A DNA stretch of 29,798 nucleotides, from assembly GCA_027604665.1 (NCBI GenBank), contig JADGIZ010000075.1:1-29798 (forward strand). Direction: 5' to 3'. The notes under the pieces were generated by a model, which searched no databases, had not been told where the DNA came from, and worked only from the letters and a program-made list of their open reading frames with translations. A program made the translations under genes and the position numbers. The DNA is from Polyrhizophydium stewartii. Its lineage: Eukaryota > Chytridiomycota > Chytridiomycetes > Rhizophydiales. Of the stretch, positions 1 through 9,800 are shown piece by piece. Position 1 is the first letter of the stretch, and every line of letters starts with the position of its first letter.

Positions 1-1274
1 CCCCGCCGCCCCGCCGCTCGTCCGCCTGCGCCATCGCCGCCCGCCAGGTCGTCGAGGTCGCCTTCGACTACACAAAGTGCTCCACCTCGGCCGGCACCTC
101 GTTTGCCGCCCCCACAGAGTCCGGCACCAACATCGACAAGTGGCGCTACAACCCCACCACCAAGGTCTGCTCGGTCCGGTTCAACGTGCCCTCGGACGTG
201 CCCGGCCCCGTCTTCATGTACTACCGCCTCACAAACTTCTTCCAGAACAACCGCAAGTACGTCAAGTCGTTCGACTCGAAGCAGCTGCTCGGCTATGTCG
301 AGAGCCTCACCGCCGACTGCGATCCCCTTGGTTTCCCCAAGGACGGCGCCGAGTGGGTCGTGGCCAACGGCGTCAACACCACCGTCAGGGCCGAGAGCGG
401 CAAGCCCAGGCCCCAGTACTACCCGTGCGGCCTGATCGCCAACTCGCTCTTCTCGGGTGCGTTCTTCCCTCGATGCAGATGGCGATGGCGCTCCCGCCGC
501 TCCTGCCGCCGCTCCTGCCGCTCCTGCCGCTCCTGCAGGAGCACGATCTCGTCGATGATCCCGCCCGACGCACGGCCCTTGGCCAGCGACCCGCTGACGC
601 CGCGACACCCGCCCACCCGCGCAGACGACATCTCCAACCTGACCTGCATCAACTCCAACTATGCCTTCCCCAGCGGCCAGATCTGCGCGGCTGGAAGCAA
701 CCTCAACGTCCAGTACCAGTTCGACTCGTCCAGCATCGCCTGGCCCTCGGACTCGGACAAGTACGGCAACATCAAGGACAGCCTCAAGAACATCCCCGAC
801 AGCCAGATCCCGACCACGCTGATCCCCCCGCCCTACTGGCGCAAGGCCTTCCCCAAGTGGGCAAACGGCTACAACGCCTCCAACCTGCCCGACCTCAAGT
901 CCTGGACCGCGCTCCAGGTCTGGATGCGCACCGCCGGCCTGCCCACCTTCCGCAAGCTGTGGGGCCGCAACGACAATGTGCTCCCCCACGGCACGTGGCA
1001 GCTCGACATTGTCCAGAACTTTGATGTCTCGCACTTCAGCGGCACAAAGTCCATCGTCATCTCTTCCGTCTCGGTCCTGGGCGGCAAGAACGGGTTCCTC
1101 GGCATCGCCTACATCTGCGTCGGCACCGTGTGCTGCGCCCTCGGCATCGCGTTCCTCGCCCGCCATCTGATCAAGCCCAGGAAGCTTGGCGACCACAACT
1201 ACCTCTCGTGGAACCAGCCGCACCACCAGCAGCGTCCGGCCTTTGGCGGACCCGAGAGCCAGCCTCTTCACTGA
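1..1274 (+). CDS. CDC50: CDC50/LEM3 family P4-ATPase flippase subunit, 5' truncated
   Basis: Beta subunit of a P4-ATPase lipid flippase; the family chaperones the ATPase out of the ER and is needed for phospholipid flipping in Golgi and plasma membranes. The frame is open from base 3, but a good acceptor (CCGCCAG) ends at 47, so coding sequence may begin at 48; the first membrane helix lies outside the window. Visible landmarks in order are the Tyr-Thr-Lys-Cys cysteine site, the block FMYYRLTNFFQNNRKYVKS, YYPCGLIANSLFS, the extracellular NLTC glycosylation site, VLGGKNGFLG, a C-terminal helix (GIAYICVGTVCCALGIAF) and the terminal YLSWN signature. I infer one phase-1 intron at 457-624: removing it joins SLFS directly to DDISNLTC as expected for the family. 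The intron is 168 nt and has no stop, so an unspliced read is also open. Stop TGA at 1272. Family assignment is very secure. Confidence 0.94.
   Translation, partial: PPPRRSSACAIAARQVVEVAFDYTKCSTSAGTSFAAPTESGTNIDKWRYNPTTKVCSVRFNVPSDVPGPVFMYYRLTNFFQNNRKYVKSFDSKQLLGYVESLTADCDPLGFPKDGAEWVVANGVNTTVRAESGKPRPQYYPCGLIANSLFSGAFFPRCRWRWRSRRSCRRSCRSCRSCRSTISSMIPPDARPLASDPLTPRHPPTRADDISNLTCINSNYAFPSGQICAAGSNLNVQYQFDSSSIAWPSDSDKYGNIKDSLKNIPDSQIPTTLIPPPYWRKAFPKWANGYNASNLPDLKSWTALQVWMRTAGLPTFRKLWGRNDNVLPHGTWQLDIVQNFDVSHFSGTKSIVISSVSVLGGKNGFLGIAYICVGTVCCALGIAFLARHLIKPRKLGDHNYLSWNQPHHQQRPAFGGPESQPLH
500..537 (+). repeat. GCTCCTGCC tandem repeat inside CDC50 intron
   Basis: Imperfect 9-nt units (GCTCCTGCC / GCTCCTGCA) repeat about four times inside the inferred 457-624 intron. 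Read in frame they give an Arg/Ser/Cys-rich run unlike anything in CDC50 proteins, which supports the intron call. Confidence 0.6.
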
Positions 1275-1642
1275 GGCCGCCATGGCTCTCTTTCCTGCGG
1301 GTCTTGCGCGACGGCGACCCTTCGAGTTTCGCCGACTTCACATGCCCATCTCCCATCCCTCTCACGCGACCACCACCATCAACACCACTTTTGTTTTTTC
1401 CCCCCAGAAAACCTTCAAACAGTCCTTTGGGTACATGCCCCGGAGCCTTGCCAGCACAACAAAACAAAGCACCCCTTAAAGCAGCCGCCTCCCCCTCATC
1501 CGTCTGCGGCAATCATCTCTATTGCATCTCGCTGCTTGCCGCACTCTTGCCCTGAATCTGCCGTCTGGGAGACAATCCGGCTCGGATTGCAGACCCTGCC
1601 AACTTTCCGCGACACTGCCCAAAGAGCTGCGCCACGACGGGC
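1275..1642. other. Intergenic region between CDC50 and the coiled-coil gene
   Basis: Holds the CDC50 3' UTR and the promoter/5' UTR of the next gene. It is pyrimidine-rich with a T/C run near 1390-1406 and short A-rich patches near 1407-1425 and 1460-1475. No TATA box, RNA gene or conserved ORF is seen. Confidence 0.5.
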
Positions 1643-4600
1643 ATGTCTCTCGCAGCCCCCAAACCGCAGGCGGCTGGCCCGCCTCAGCCTGCCTTGCTGC
1701 CGCCCCCGCCGCCCCATCAGCAGCCGAGCGCAGACGGACAGGCCGCCGCCGCATCCGCAGCCCCTGCATCCACCACACCGTCGCGGTTCTTCTCGTTCGA
1801 GCCCCGCCGACACAAATCTCCACTCGCCCCGCCGGCCGCGCCGTCTGGATCCGGACCGCAACCGCTGCCGCCGCCAGGCGAACCCCACCACGCCATGACG
1901 TTCCGGTTCCAGCGACGCACGCCGCTGCCCGCGGCGCCTGCACTTACTGCTGCAGCTCCAACGCCAGCCCCGACTCCACACGCGGTCTCGACGCCCGTGT
2001 CTCACGGATCCCGCGCATCGCTGTCCCTGCGATCGCCGCTGGGAGACACCGCCGGCCCTGAGACACCAGCACCCCTCGCCGCGCCGCGCGGCGGGCAGAC
2101 GCAGGGTGGCACGGTGGGCAGCGCTCCAGCGGGAGGCGGAGGCGGAGAAGGCGGAAGCGACACGCCGCTCCACCGAGCATTCAAGCCGCGCGCCTCGAGC
2201 CGCGCCATCTTTGCAAGCCGGCTCTCGTCCGAGTCTCACGATGCACCCCGTGCACAGGCCGAAAAGCCGCCAGACGTCCGTGCCAACACGACCGATACGC
2301 TGCCGTCGGGCCAGTCGCGCTTCAGGCTCTCCGTGCGTGCCCAGCCCGCCAGCGATAAGGCCAGCGCCGATCCCGGATCTGGCAGAGACGCCGAACCAGA
2401 TGCCCCGTCGAGTCACAAGTACCAGGATTCAATAGATCGCACGCAGTCTCCGCCGCTCACGCTCACGCCGCCTCCGCCGCTCGCGGATGAGCAGACGCCG
2501 GCGCTCGAGCGTCAGTCGGCACCCGAGAACCCATTCGCGCCGTCCGCAGTCAAGACCGTCGACTATGCGTTCGCCAAACCAAGCCCGCTGACTCGCGGGT
2601 TGATCTCGCTGGCCACCAGTAAGCCTTCTCTCACGCTCCAGCCATCAGCGCTGGACGGAGCACACCAGAGCCGCGTCGCCTCGACGCCGCCCAAGTCAGA
2701 TGTCGATCTGATCGCGGCGGCGTCGGCTCGCCTCGGACATCAGCGTGCCGAGCTCGAGCGGCAGCTGGCTGCTGTCAAGGCCGAGCGCGACGAAGCTCTC
2801 AAGACCGCAGCAGAGCAGGCACGCCAGATCCATGCGCTTGAGGTCGACGCCTCGGTGGTCTGCGCCGCGGCCGAAGCACAGCGGGACGCGATTGCAACGC
2901 TGGAGGAGCGGTGAGTCGGCGTCGATCAGTTCGTACTGCCCTCGCAGCATCTCTGTGCGCTGAATTGCGGTCCACAAAGCATCGACGCCATCAAGCGCAC
3001 GGTCAAGATCTTCCAGTCGGCTGTCAGGCGTCTCGAAGAGCAGTGCCGCGCCGCAACGGACAAGACCAACGAGCTCGAGACACGCCTCAAGGCCGAGACG
3101 GCGCTTCTCCAGGAAGCCTCGTCAAGGCGCGACAGCCTGGCTGCCGAAGTCGCCGAGCTGCGAGGATCCCACGGCGTTGCCCTCGAGTCGCTTCTCGCGA
3201 AGCTGCAGCAAGCTTCCGACCAGGGGAGCACTCTGGCCTCGGAGCTCTCGCAGATTCGAGAGCAGATGAGTGCCGATGGGAAGCAGCGGGCAGAAGTACA
3301 TGCGCAACTCCAGAAGGGGGTGGAGGAGGCACAGAATCGCCTGCGCGAGGCCGAAAGCCGCATAACTGTGCTGTCGGCCGAAAAGGCGGCACTTGGCGAG
3401 CGGATCTCAGCGCAGGATGCCGCCGCCGAGTCGGCTCGTGCTACTTCGGCCGCCGAGCTCGCCGCTGCTCTTGCTTCCGCCGATGACTGGATGGGCCGCG
3501 CCAAGAAGGCCGATGAGGACTGCCAGCGACTCAGGGCGACGGTCGAGCAGATGCACGCGAGTGCACTGCAGAGTCAGCGCGAGCTCAGCGAGGCCCGTGC
3601 AACCCTCTCAGACCTCGAATCGCGGCTCGAGAACCGGATCCAGCTGCTCGGCATTGAGCTGGAGCGCGCGCACGAAGAGTAAGTCGGTGCACGCCGCTGA
3701 TGACCTGAGCAACTTGGAGTGACGCAACTCGTGCATGTCGCCCAGGGTCGAAATCCAGAGAAAGAAACAGCTCGAAGACAACAAGCAATCCAGTGCGCGC
3801 ATATCGCTGATCGAGCGCGAAAGAGACGACGCCATAGGCATCGCAAAAGAGCTCGAAACCAAGTGAGATGCGTTTCGCTGTCGGGACATGCACTGCGGCT
3901 GCTTACATCCGGCGAAAGGCTCCGCACTGCCTCGCTGCAGCACCTCAGTGCGAGCGAAGAAAGCGACAGAGTGATCAGTCAAATGCGCGAGAGGCATAGC
4001 AGCGAGCTGCAAGAGCGCATCGGATGCATCACAAAGATGCGAGAGATGCTCGCGGATGCCGAGAAAAGGTGCAGTTTACATCGATATCGATGCGGTCACT
4101 CGGTTTCTGACTAAACAGGAAACTAGGCACTCGGACGCAGTGTCTCAACTCGACGCTTGCGAGCGCCGCATCGAGCAGCAGTCGAGGCAGAATCACGAGC
4201 AAACGCAGAGGCTCGAGGCAGAACGGGATGCGCTGTCGAAAAAGTGCGAGGACCAGATGCGCGAGCTTGCTGATCTCGAGTCACGCATGCAGGCGCGCGA
4301 GTCGGCGCTCATGGCCGGCCACCGCCAGAATGACAAGCAGGCGCAGCAGGATCTCACAAAGTACAAGGTGAATGCGATGTGCGAATGAGCATTTATCGAT
4401 ATGCGCGGTTGTAACAATCAGCGGCAGATGCTCGTCGACAAGAGTGCGCAACAGATCGAGGAGCTGAATGCGCAAATCAGCAAGCTGGAGCGCGAGCGCA
4501 ACGAGCGCAACGAGCAGCATACGCGCGACATTGAGCACAAAACTGCGCAGTGGAGCTCGATTGCCAAGCACAAGGAGATGGAGTACCAGAATGCGCTACG

Positions 4601-5650
4601 CCAGCGAGACAACCAGATGTCCGCGCTCAAGAAGCAAATCCAGGACCTCGAGTTCCGCGTCAAGCAGCACCAGCAGCAGCACCAGCAGCAGCCTTTGCGT
4701 CAAGCCGATTCTGCGCCGCAGCAGCGGCGTCCATCATCGCGACAGCATCTGCCGTCGTCCAGCTCGGGAGTTCCGGCCCACGCTGCTCTGCGCGAGATCG
4801 AGATGACCAAGTCGGTGGGCGACGCAGAGGCTGATATCGGGGCTGACGCCGACGAGATCATCCGCCAACTCGACCTCGAGTCACTGATGCACGATCTCGA
4901 GAGCGAGACCAACAATGGAGCAACGCCGGTGTGCCCGCCGCCGCGAGTGTCCGAGAAGGTGCGTGCATTTTAACTGCTGGCTGCTGGGATATTCGTCGAA
5001 GCGCTGACGGTCAGGCTCAGAGAAAGGCATCCTCACGTCTCGGCCCGTCTGACAGCGACTTCATCGACGCAGACATGGCGCCATCGGCCGGCAAGCGACT
5101 GCGTACCAAGCATGCCGCCGGCACTGGGAACACAAAGACCAGCACGAGCAAGCCGCAGTCTCATGATCGCGCTCAGTCGCACTCGCCCAAGCAAGAGAGC
5201 CCCGACGGCCGGCACACGATGCCCATGCCGCAGCCAAAGCGCGCCAGCCGCCCTGCTCGCTCGAGCCGCAACGTGTCGATCGTGCATGAGACGACCACGA
5301 CGGTCCACAAGAAGGTGATCTCATCGTCGTCGCTGGCCAACCGCGGCGGCAAGACTGCTGCGGCCGATGCCGGAAGTCCGGCCCATGATGATGCATCGCA
5401 CGCAGTGCGCCGAGGCAGGCCAGCCCGCGCCGACGGCGAGGCGATCCCGAGGCCGCAGCACGGCACCGTCACGAGGCGACCCGCCGCGGCTTCGTCCAAG
5501 GCAGCGGCTCAGCCCCGCCATGAACCTCCTCGCCGCACAGCCGATCAGCCGACCGAGACCCGATCGAGCTCGTTCGCCCGCAGGCAGCTCGCGCTTGCGT
5601 GCTCCCCCGCAGGCTCGGCCACTGCCCGCGAGTTCTTCTCATGGGAATGA
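1643..5650 (+). CDS. Long coiled-coil protein with disordered, AT-hook-like C-terminus
   Basis: Not recognised as a named family. Seven exons: 1643-2910, 2980-3678, 3746-3862, 3919-4068, 4127-4367, 4422-4958, 5021-5650, total 1,213 aa. Every junction was chosen because it keeps the heptad-rich helix continuous and in phase; introns are 54-69 nt with GTGAGT, GTAAGT, GTGAGA or GTGCGT donors. Residues 1 to about 350 are Pro/Ala/Ser-rich and disordered. Residues about 355-910 are one nearly unbroken coiled coil rich in Glu, Arg, Gln and Ala. The tail is basic and Ser-rich with a Gln/His run (KQHQQQHQQQ) and an AT-hook-like RRGRPARA near residue 1135. Architecture suits a cytoskeletal, spindle-pole or nuclear scaffold, which is inference only. 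The acceptor at 4126 rather than 4118, and at 4421 rather than 4427, are judgement calls. A start ATG at 1643 opens the frame. Confidence 0.82.
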
Positions 5651-5754
5651 ACGCTTGATGATTGCACCCAGATCCCCCTCCTCTGGCCCTCCCGCAAGGC
5701 CAACGTTGCTGTGCCACCAAATTCCATCTTGCCCCTCGTCGATGATTCTGCCCC

Positions 5755-6477
5755 ATGATATCGTCGTCGTCGCCGACACGAGCCAAGGCCGCCAAGCAGC
5801 GCGCACCGGGCACTGGCGCATCGCCGACAAGGAGAATCGCAGCAGCGTCCCGCGCAGCACAGCAGGAGCCGGCGCACGCCGCGAGACCCAGGTTCGATGC
5901 GTTGGCGGACACGCAGGCGACACCAAGGCTCGCAACGGTGTCGTTCCAAGTCCACGGCAAGGTCCAAGGTCGCTGACGCCTCTCAGCCCCACCGCCGCCT
6001 TCCCCCAGCGCCGCACTGCCCCGCTCTCTGGCGCCGGAGATGACCGCTGATAGGCTTACCCGCCAACCGACCACGCTCCGACCCGCAGGCGTCTTCTTCC
6101 GCAAGCACGCGCAGAAGCAGGCCCAAGCGCTCGGTCTTGTCGGCTTCGTTCGCAACACGCCGGATGGCACCGTGGTCGGCACCGCACAAGGCCCGCTATC
6201 CTCTATTGCCGCCTTGTAAGCGAGTCCAACTCTCCCTCTCCACCGCACCCAGATCAGTGACAACCACCCAAAGCCAAACGGCAGTAGTGGAGCGAGATCC
6301 GTCATCGTGGCCGGCACATGCTGACCCACAAACGCTCTCCCTCTCTGCCTCACCAACAGCAAAGCCTGGGTCAGCACAAAAGGCTCGCCCAAGTCGGCCA
6401 TCTCACGCTGCGACTTTACACACGAGGCCACCATCGACTCGCTCGCCTTCGGGACTTTTGATATCCAGCGCGACTAA
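5755..6477 (+). CDS. ACYP: Acylphosphatase
   Basis: Hydrolyses the carboxyl-phosphate bond of acylphosphates such as 1,3-bisphosphoglycerate or acetyl phosphate. Three exons: 5755-5968, 6089-6215, 6360-6477, giving 152 aa; introns 5969-6088 and 6216-6359. Splicing restores the signature VHGKVQGVFFRKHAQKQA and then GFVRNTPDGTVVG: the Arg of FFRK is the phosphate-binding catalytic residue and the Asn of RNTPDG the water-orienting one. KAWVSTKGSPKSAI and a C-terminal TFDIQRD complete the fold. The first intron has a weak GTCGCT donor, but the protein match leaves little doubt. The domain is about 95 residues, as usual for the family; the extra 58 or so N-terminal residues are Arg/Ala/Ser-rich with almost no acidic residues at first, compatible with a mitochondrial presequence. 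The start is the first ATG after an in-frame stop at 5743, and lies 104 nt after the upstream stop. Confidence 0.93.
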
Positions 6478-6865
6478 AGACAATGGCACCACAAGACACC
6501 CTGCAACAACAGAGACCCGCGCTGCTTTGGGTGCGGCATCGCACAAAAGGCTGCATGTGTATCGGCCGGCGCGTGGCGCAGAGTCCAAGCAAAAACGAGA
6601 AAGCGGTGGTGTGGGAGGATGGGGGCCCAAGGGGCTGGTCAAGCAGGAAAGGGGGAGGGGTTGCAGAAAGAAAATAGACGAAATAGGAAACGGCTCCCCA
6701 TCCTGACCACAAGGCACGGCAGCCAAGTTGCGTTGTGGGAGCGGAGGGTACTTGAAAGCAAACGTGAACGAAAGAACTGGGAGTCAAGGCATGTGGCGGT
6801 TTGGTAATGGCGTGTTTGTCTGTGCATGCATGGGTCGCTTCGGAGGGGGCCTGCGGAGACTTGCA
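6478..6865. other. Convergent 3' intergenic region
   Basis: Lies between the tail-to-tail ends of the acylphosphatase (+) and CENP-C (-) genes, so it should hold both 3' UTRs and terminators. It is locally purine-rich on the plus strand (6595-6690). No canonical AATAAA was found on either strand, and no conserved ORF or RNA gene. Confidence 0.5.
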
Positions 6866-9800
6866 TCACCCCTTGGTCTTGGATTTGACCTTGATCTCCT
6901 TGCCGTGGCAAAAGAACAAACGAGCCTCCTTGCTCGATGCATTCTTGATCTCGTATGTGTTGCCTCGCGGGACATAAAACTGCGCACCCTGCGAAACGGT
7001 GAACCACGTGCGGTTGATGGCCGCATCGACGTGGCCCGAAAGCACCACAAAGATCTGCGCAGGCCAGCCAGTCGACACACAATCAGCCGCCTCGATTTCG
7101 TTGCGCAAATCAAGCATCGCCTGTGCTCTCGGCGCACTTCTCACCATCGCCGCGTCGCTCGAGCTCTTGCTCGGCTTGTGCGCGCCTTGCGGAAGAACCA
7201 GGATGCCCGAGGCCAAAAAGTCGCCCTCGCTGAACACCTTCTGGAATCTGTAGTCGCCCTCGCCGACCGTCCATGACCGAAGCGACTGAGGCACCACAAC
7301 AACCTCTGCAGGAATGTGAAGCAGCGCGATACGAGGTTAGCATCGGCCGGCACCGTAAAATATGCACAACGAAACCCGCGACTCACGCTTCATCACTTCC
7401 TCGTTTGTCTCCATGTCCCGGACAGCAATCTCGTCGGGCACCGAGTCATGCACCTCGCGCTTGATCCGAGTGCGCGCGCGGCGCGAGCTCGACGTGCCTT
7501 CGTCATCGGACGGAATGCGAATGACCTCCTTGATGCTCGTCGGCACAACACCCACGCCAGACACCCGGCGGCCATACACGATGCGCTCGTTCTTCCAGTA
7601 AGCAACAGGCGGCACCTTGGTGCGTCTGCTGCGCCGCATGCCATCGGCGCTTGCGTCGTCGCGGTCGTCCTCGTGCTTGAGCCGCACGTCCGAGTCGTCG
7701 TCGTACTCGACTTTGACCGAGGCCGATGTGCCGCCTCGCGCCCTTCCTGCCGATGTCGCCGCCAACGAGACGTCATGGCCATTTACGAACGCGCGGCCTC
7801 GCTTCCTCTTGGCCGATAGGACAGGCGCGGGCGGGGACGACACCGCCTGCGCTGCCGGGTTGGATCTGCTCGCGGCTGATGCCGCAGCAGGCCTGGTGTT
7901 TTCTTGGTCGTCGTCCGAGTTGAGATTGGTCTCGATGCGCTTCGCCTTTTGCTGCTGCCTGCGAGCAGCCGGCTGCTGCATGGCAGGGGATTCAGTGGCA
8001 CCGCGGTCTTGTTGGGCAGTCGGCCTCGTCGCGGCAGCGGGCTTGGGACGACGGGGGGACTCGACAATGTCGGTTTCGCCATCTTCGTCCTCAAGCTGGC
8101 GGATCGTCCGCTGCTGCTGCTGCTTCTTCTGCTGCTTCTGTTGCTGCTGCTGTCCCTCGTGCGGCTGTTGTTGCTGTTGTTGTTGCTGCTGCGGCTGCCT
8201 CTGATGTTGCCTTTGCTGTTTCTGCTTCTGCTGCTGCTGCTGTGCACGACTGGGCGGCGGCACGCTGGGCTCGCCTTCGGACTCCGAGTCAGCAACAACC
8301 TCTGGCGCGATCTTGCGCTGAGCGCCGTTGGAGGTTGTCCGCATCGCGGGCTTGGAGTGCTCGGGCCTTCCATTCTGCTGGCCGTGAATCGGCGACGCAT
8401 CGCTGGTTGCCGCGCCTGCTGCACCGCCATCATCGTCATGGCTCAGACGGTCACCGCTATCGTCCGCCTGTGCGGTTGGGTCGAGGCCGTCAAAGTTGTC
8501 GGGATAAGCATCAGGGATGCCGTCGTCATAGTAGTAGTCGTCCGGCTGCGGTGGCGCTGCGCGGTCGTCTGCCAGCTCCGGCTCCGGCTCCGACTCGGCA
8601 TGCTGCTCCTGCGCTGCAAACGAGACGCTTCGGTGGCGCATAGGGTCCTCGGCCTTGACCGAGGAGGGAGCGCCAAACGAGTTGGCCGAGTGAACGACGC
8701 GAACACCCGGTTGCTTGTCCGGCAAAGCCGACGGGTTCTGGGCTTGCGGTTGGCGGTGCGGCCGAGCCTGAGGCGAGTTGACAAATGCATTCGCCTGGAT
8801 CTGCTGCTGCTGCTGGTGCTGGTGCTGCTGCTGATTCTGCTTCTGCTGAGGTTGATTCTGAGGCTGCGGCGGCTGTTGCTGTTGCTGTTGCTGCGGCTGC
8901 TGCGGCTGCACGGCCTGTGGAGGACGCTGGTGCTGGTGCTGGTGCTGGTGGCGGGGCTGTGCGGCACGCTGGCGCTTGGTAACCCTCTCCTGCTCGTCGT
9001 AGTCGTCCTGCACGTACTGGTCTTCGTCATCGACAAAGTCTTCCTGTTCTTGGTGGTACTGCTGCTGCGGCTGTTGCTGTTGCTGCTGCTGATGCTGGTG
9101 ATAGTGCTGGAGAGGCGGTGGGGGAGGTGCCTGATTACGCGACATCGGCTGCGCCTGCTGCGCTTGCTGCGCCTGCTGCTGCCGGCGCTGCGGTTGCGGG
9201 GACTGGATCACGGTGCACGCGTGAGGTGTAGCTTGCTGACGCTGGACTTGCATGTACTGCGGCGCTCGCGCGATCGGCTGCCTCATCGGCGACTGCACCT
9301 TGACGGTTGCGGTATCCTGCACGACCGACTGGAGACGCGGCCCTTGTGCGGTCTGGACGACAGTCTGGATCTGGACCTGCGCGGGCGTCGGACGCTGCGC
9401 GTGCGGCTGGAACTGGACGGTGACGAGCCTCTGCTGCACGGGAGGCTGCATCTCCTGCTGCATCTGCAGCGGCATCCCCACGTCCATCGCGCCAGTGTCC
9501 TGGATGTACTCGTCCTGGATCTCGTCTTGCTGGACGTATTCGTGGAAGCGACCCGGGAGCGGCGCGGGGCGGCGCACCGAGCGCTGTCGCACGACAATCA
9601 TGCCTGGAGGCGCCGAGACCTGCTGCACCGCATACGGTGCAACCAACGCGCCGTCCGAGTCAACGTAGTGTGTCTGCTGGTCGAAAATCTGCTCTTGCGC
9701 TTCGACGATTTGGGCTGGCAGCGCAGGCATGCTCACGAGTTGACCAGCGGGGAGAGCGCCATGTACGTCGCCCTGGTGAGAGACGTAAGCAACGTTTGCG

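Noticed and set aside
77..1024. 315-aa ORF in another frame over CDC50
   Set aside because: Frame shadow in GC-rich DNA; Pro/Arg/Gln-rich with no family features, while the CDC50 frame is unmistakable.
1496..2416. 306-aa minus-strand ORF
   Set aside because: Antisense of the low-complexity Pro/Ala region of the coiled-coil gene; Arg/Gly-rich composition expected by chance.
5469..6434. 321-aa minus-strand ORF
   Set aside because: Antisense to the coiled-coil tail and acylphosphatase exons; no recognisable motif.
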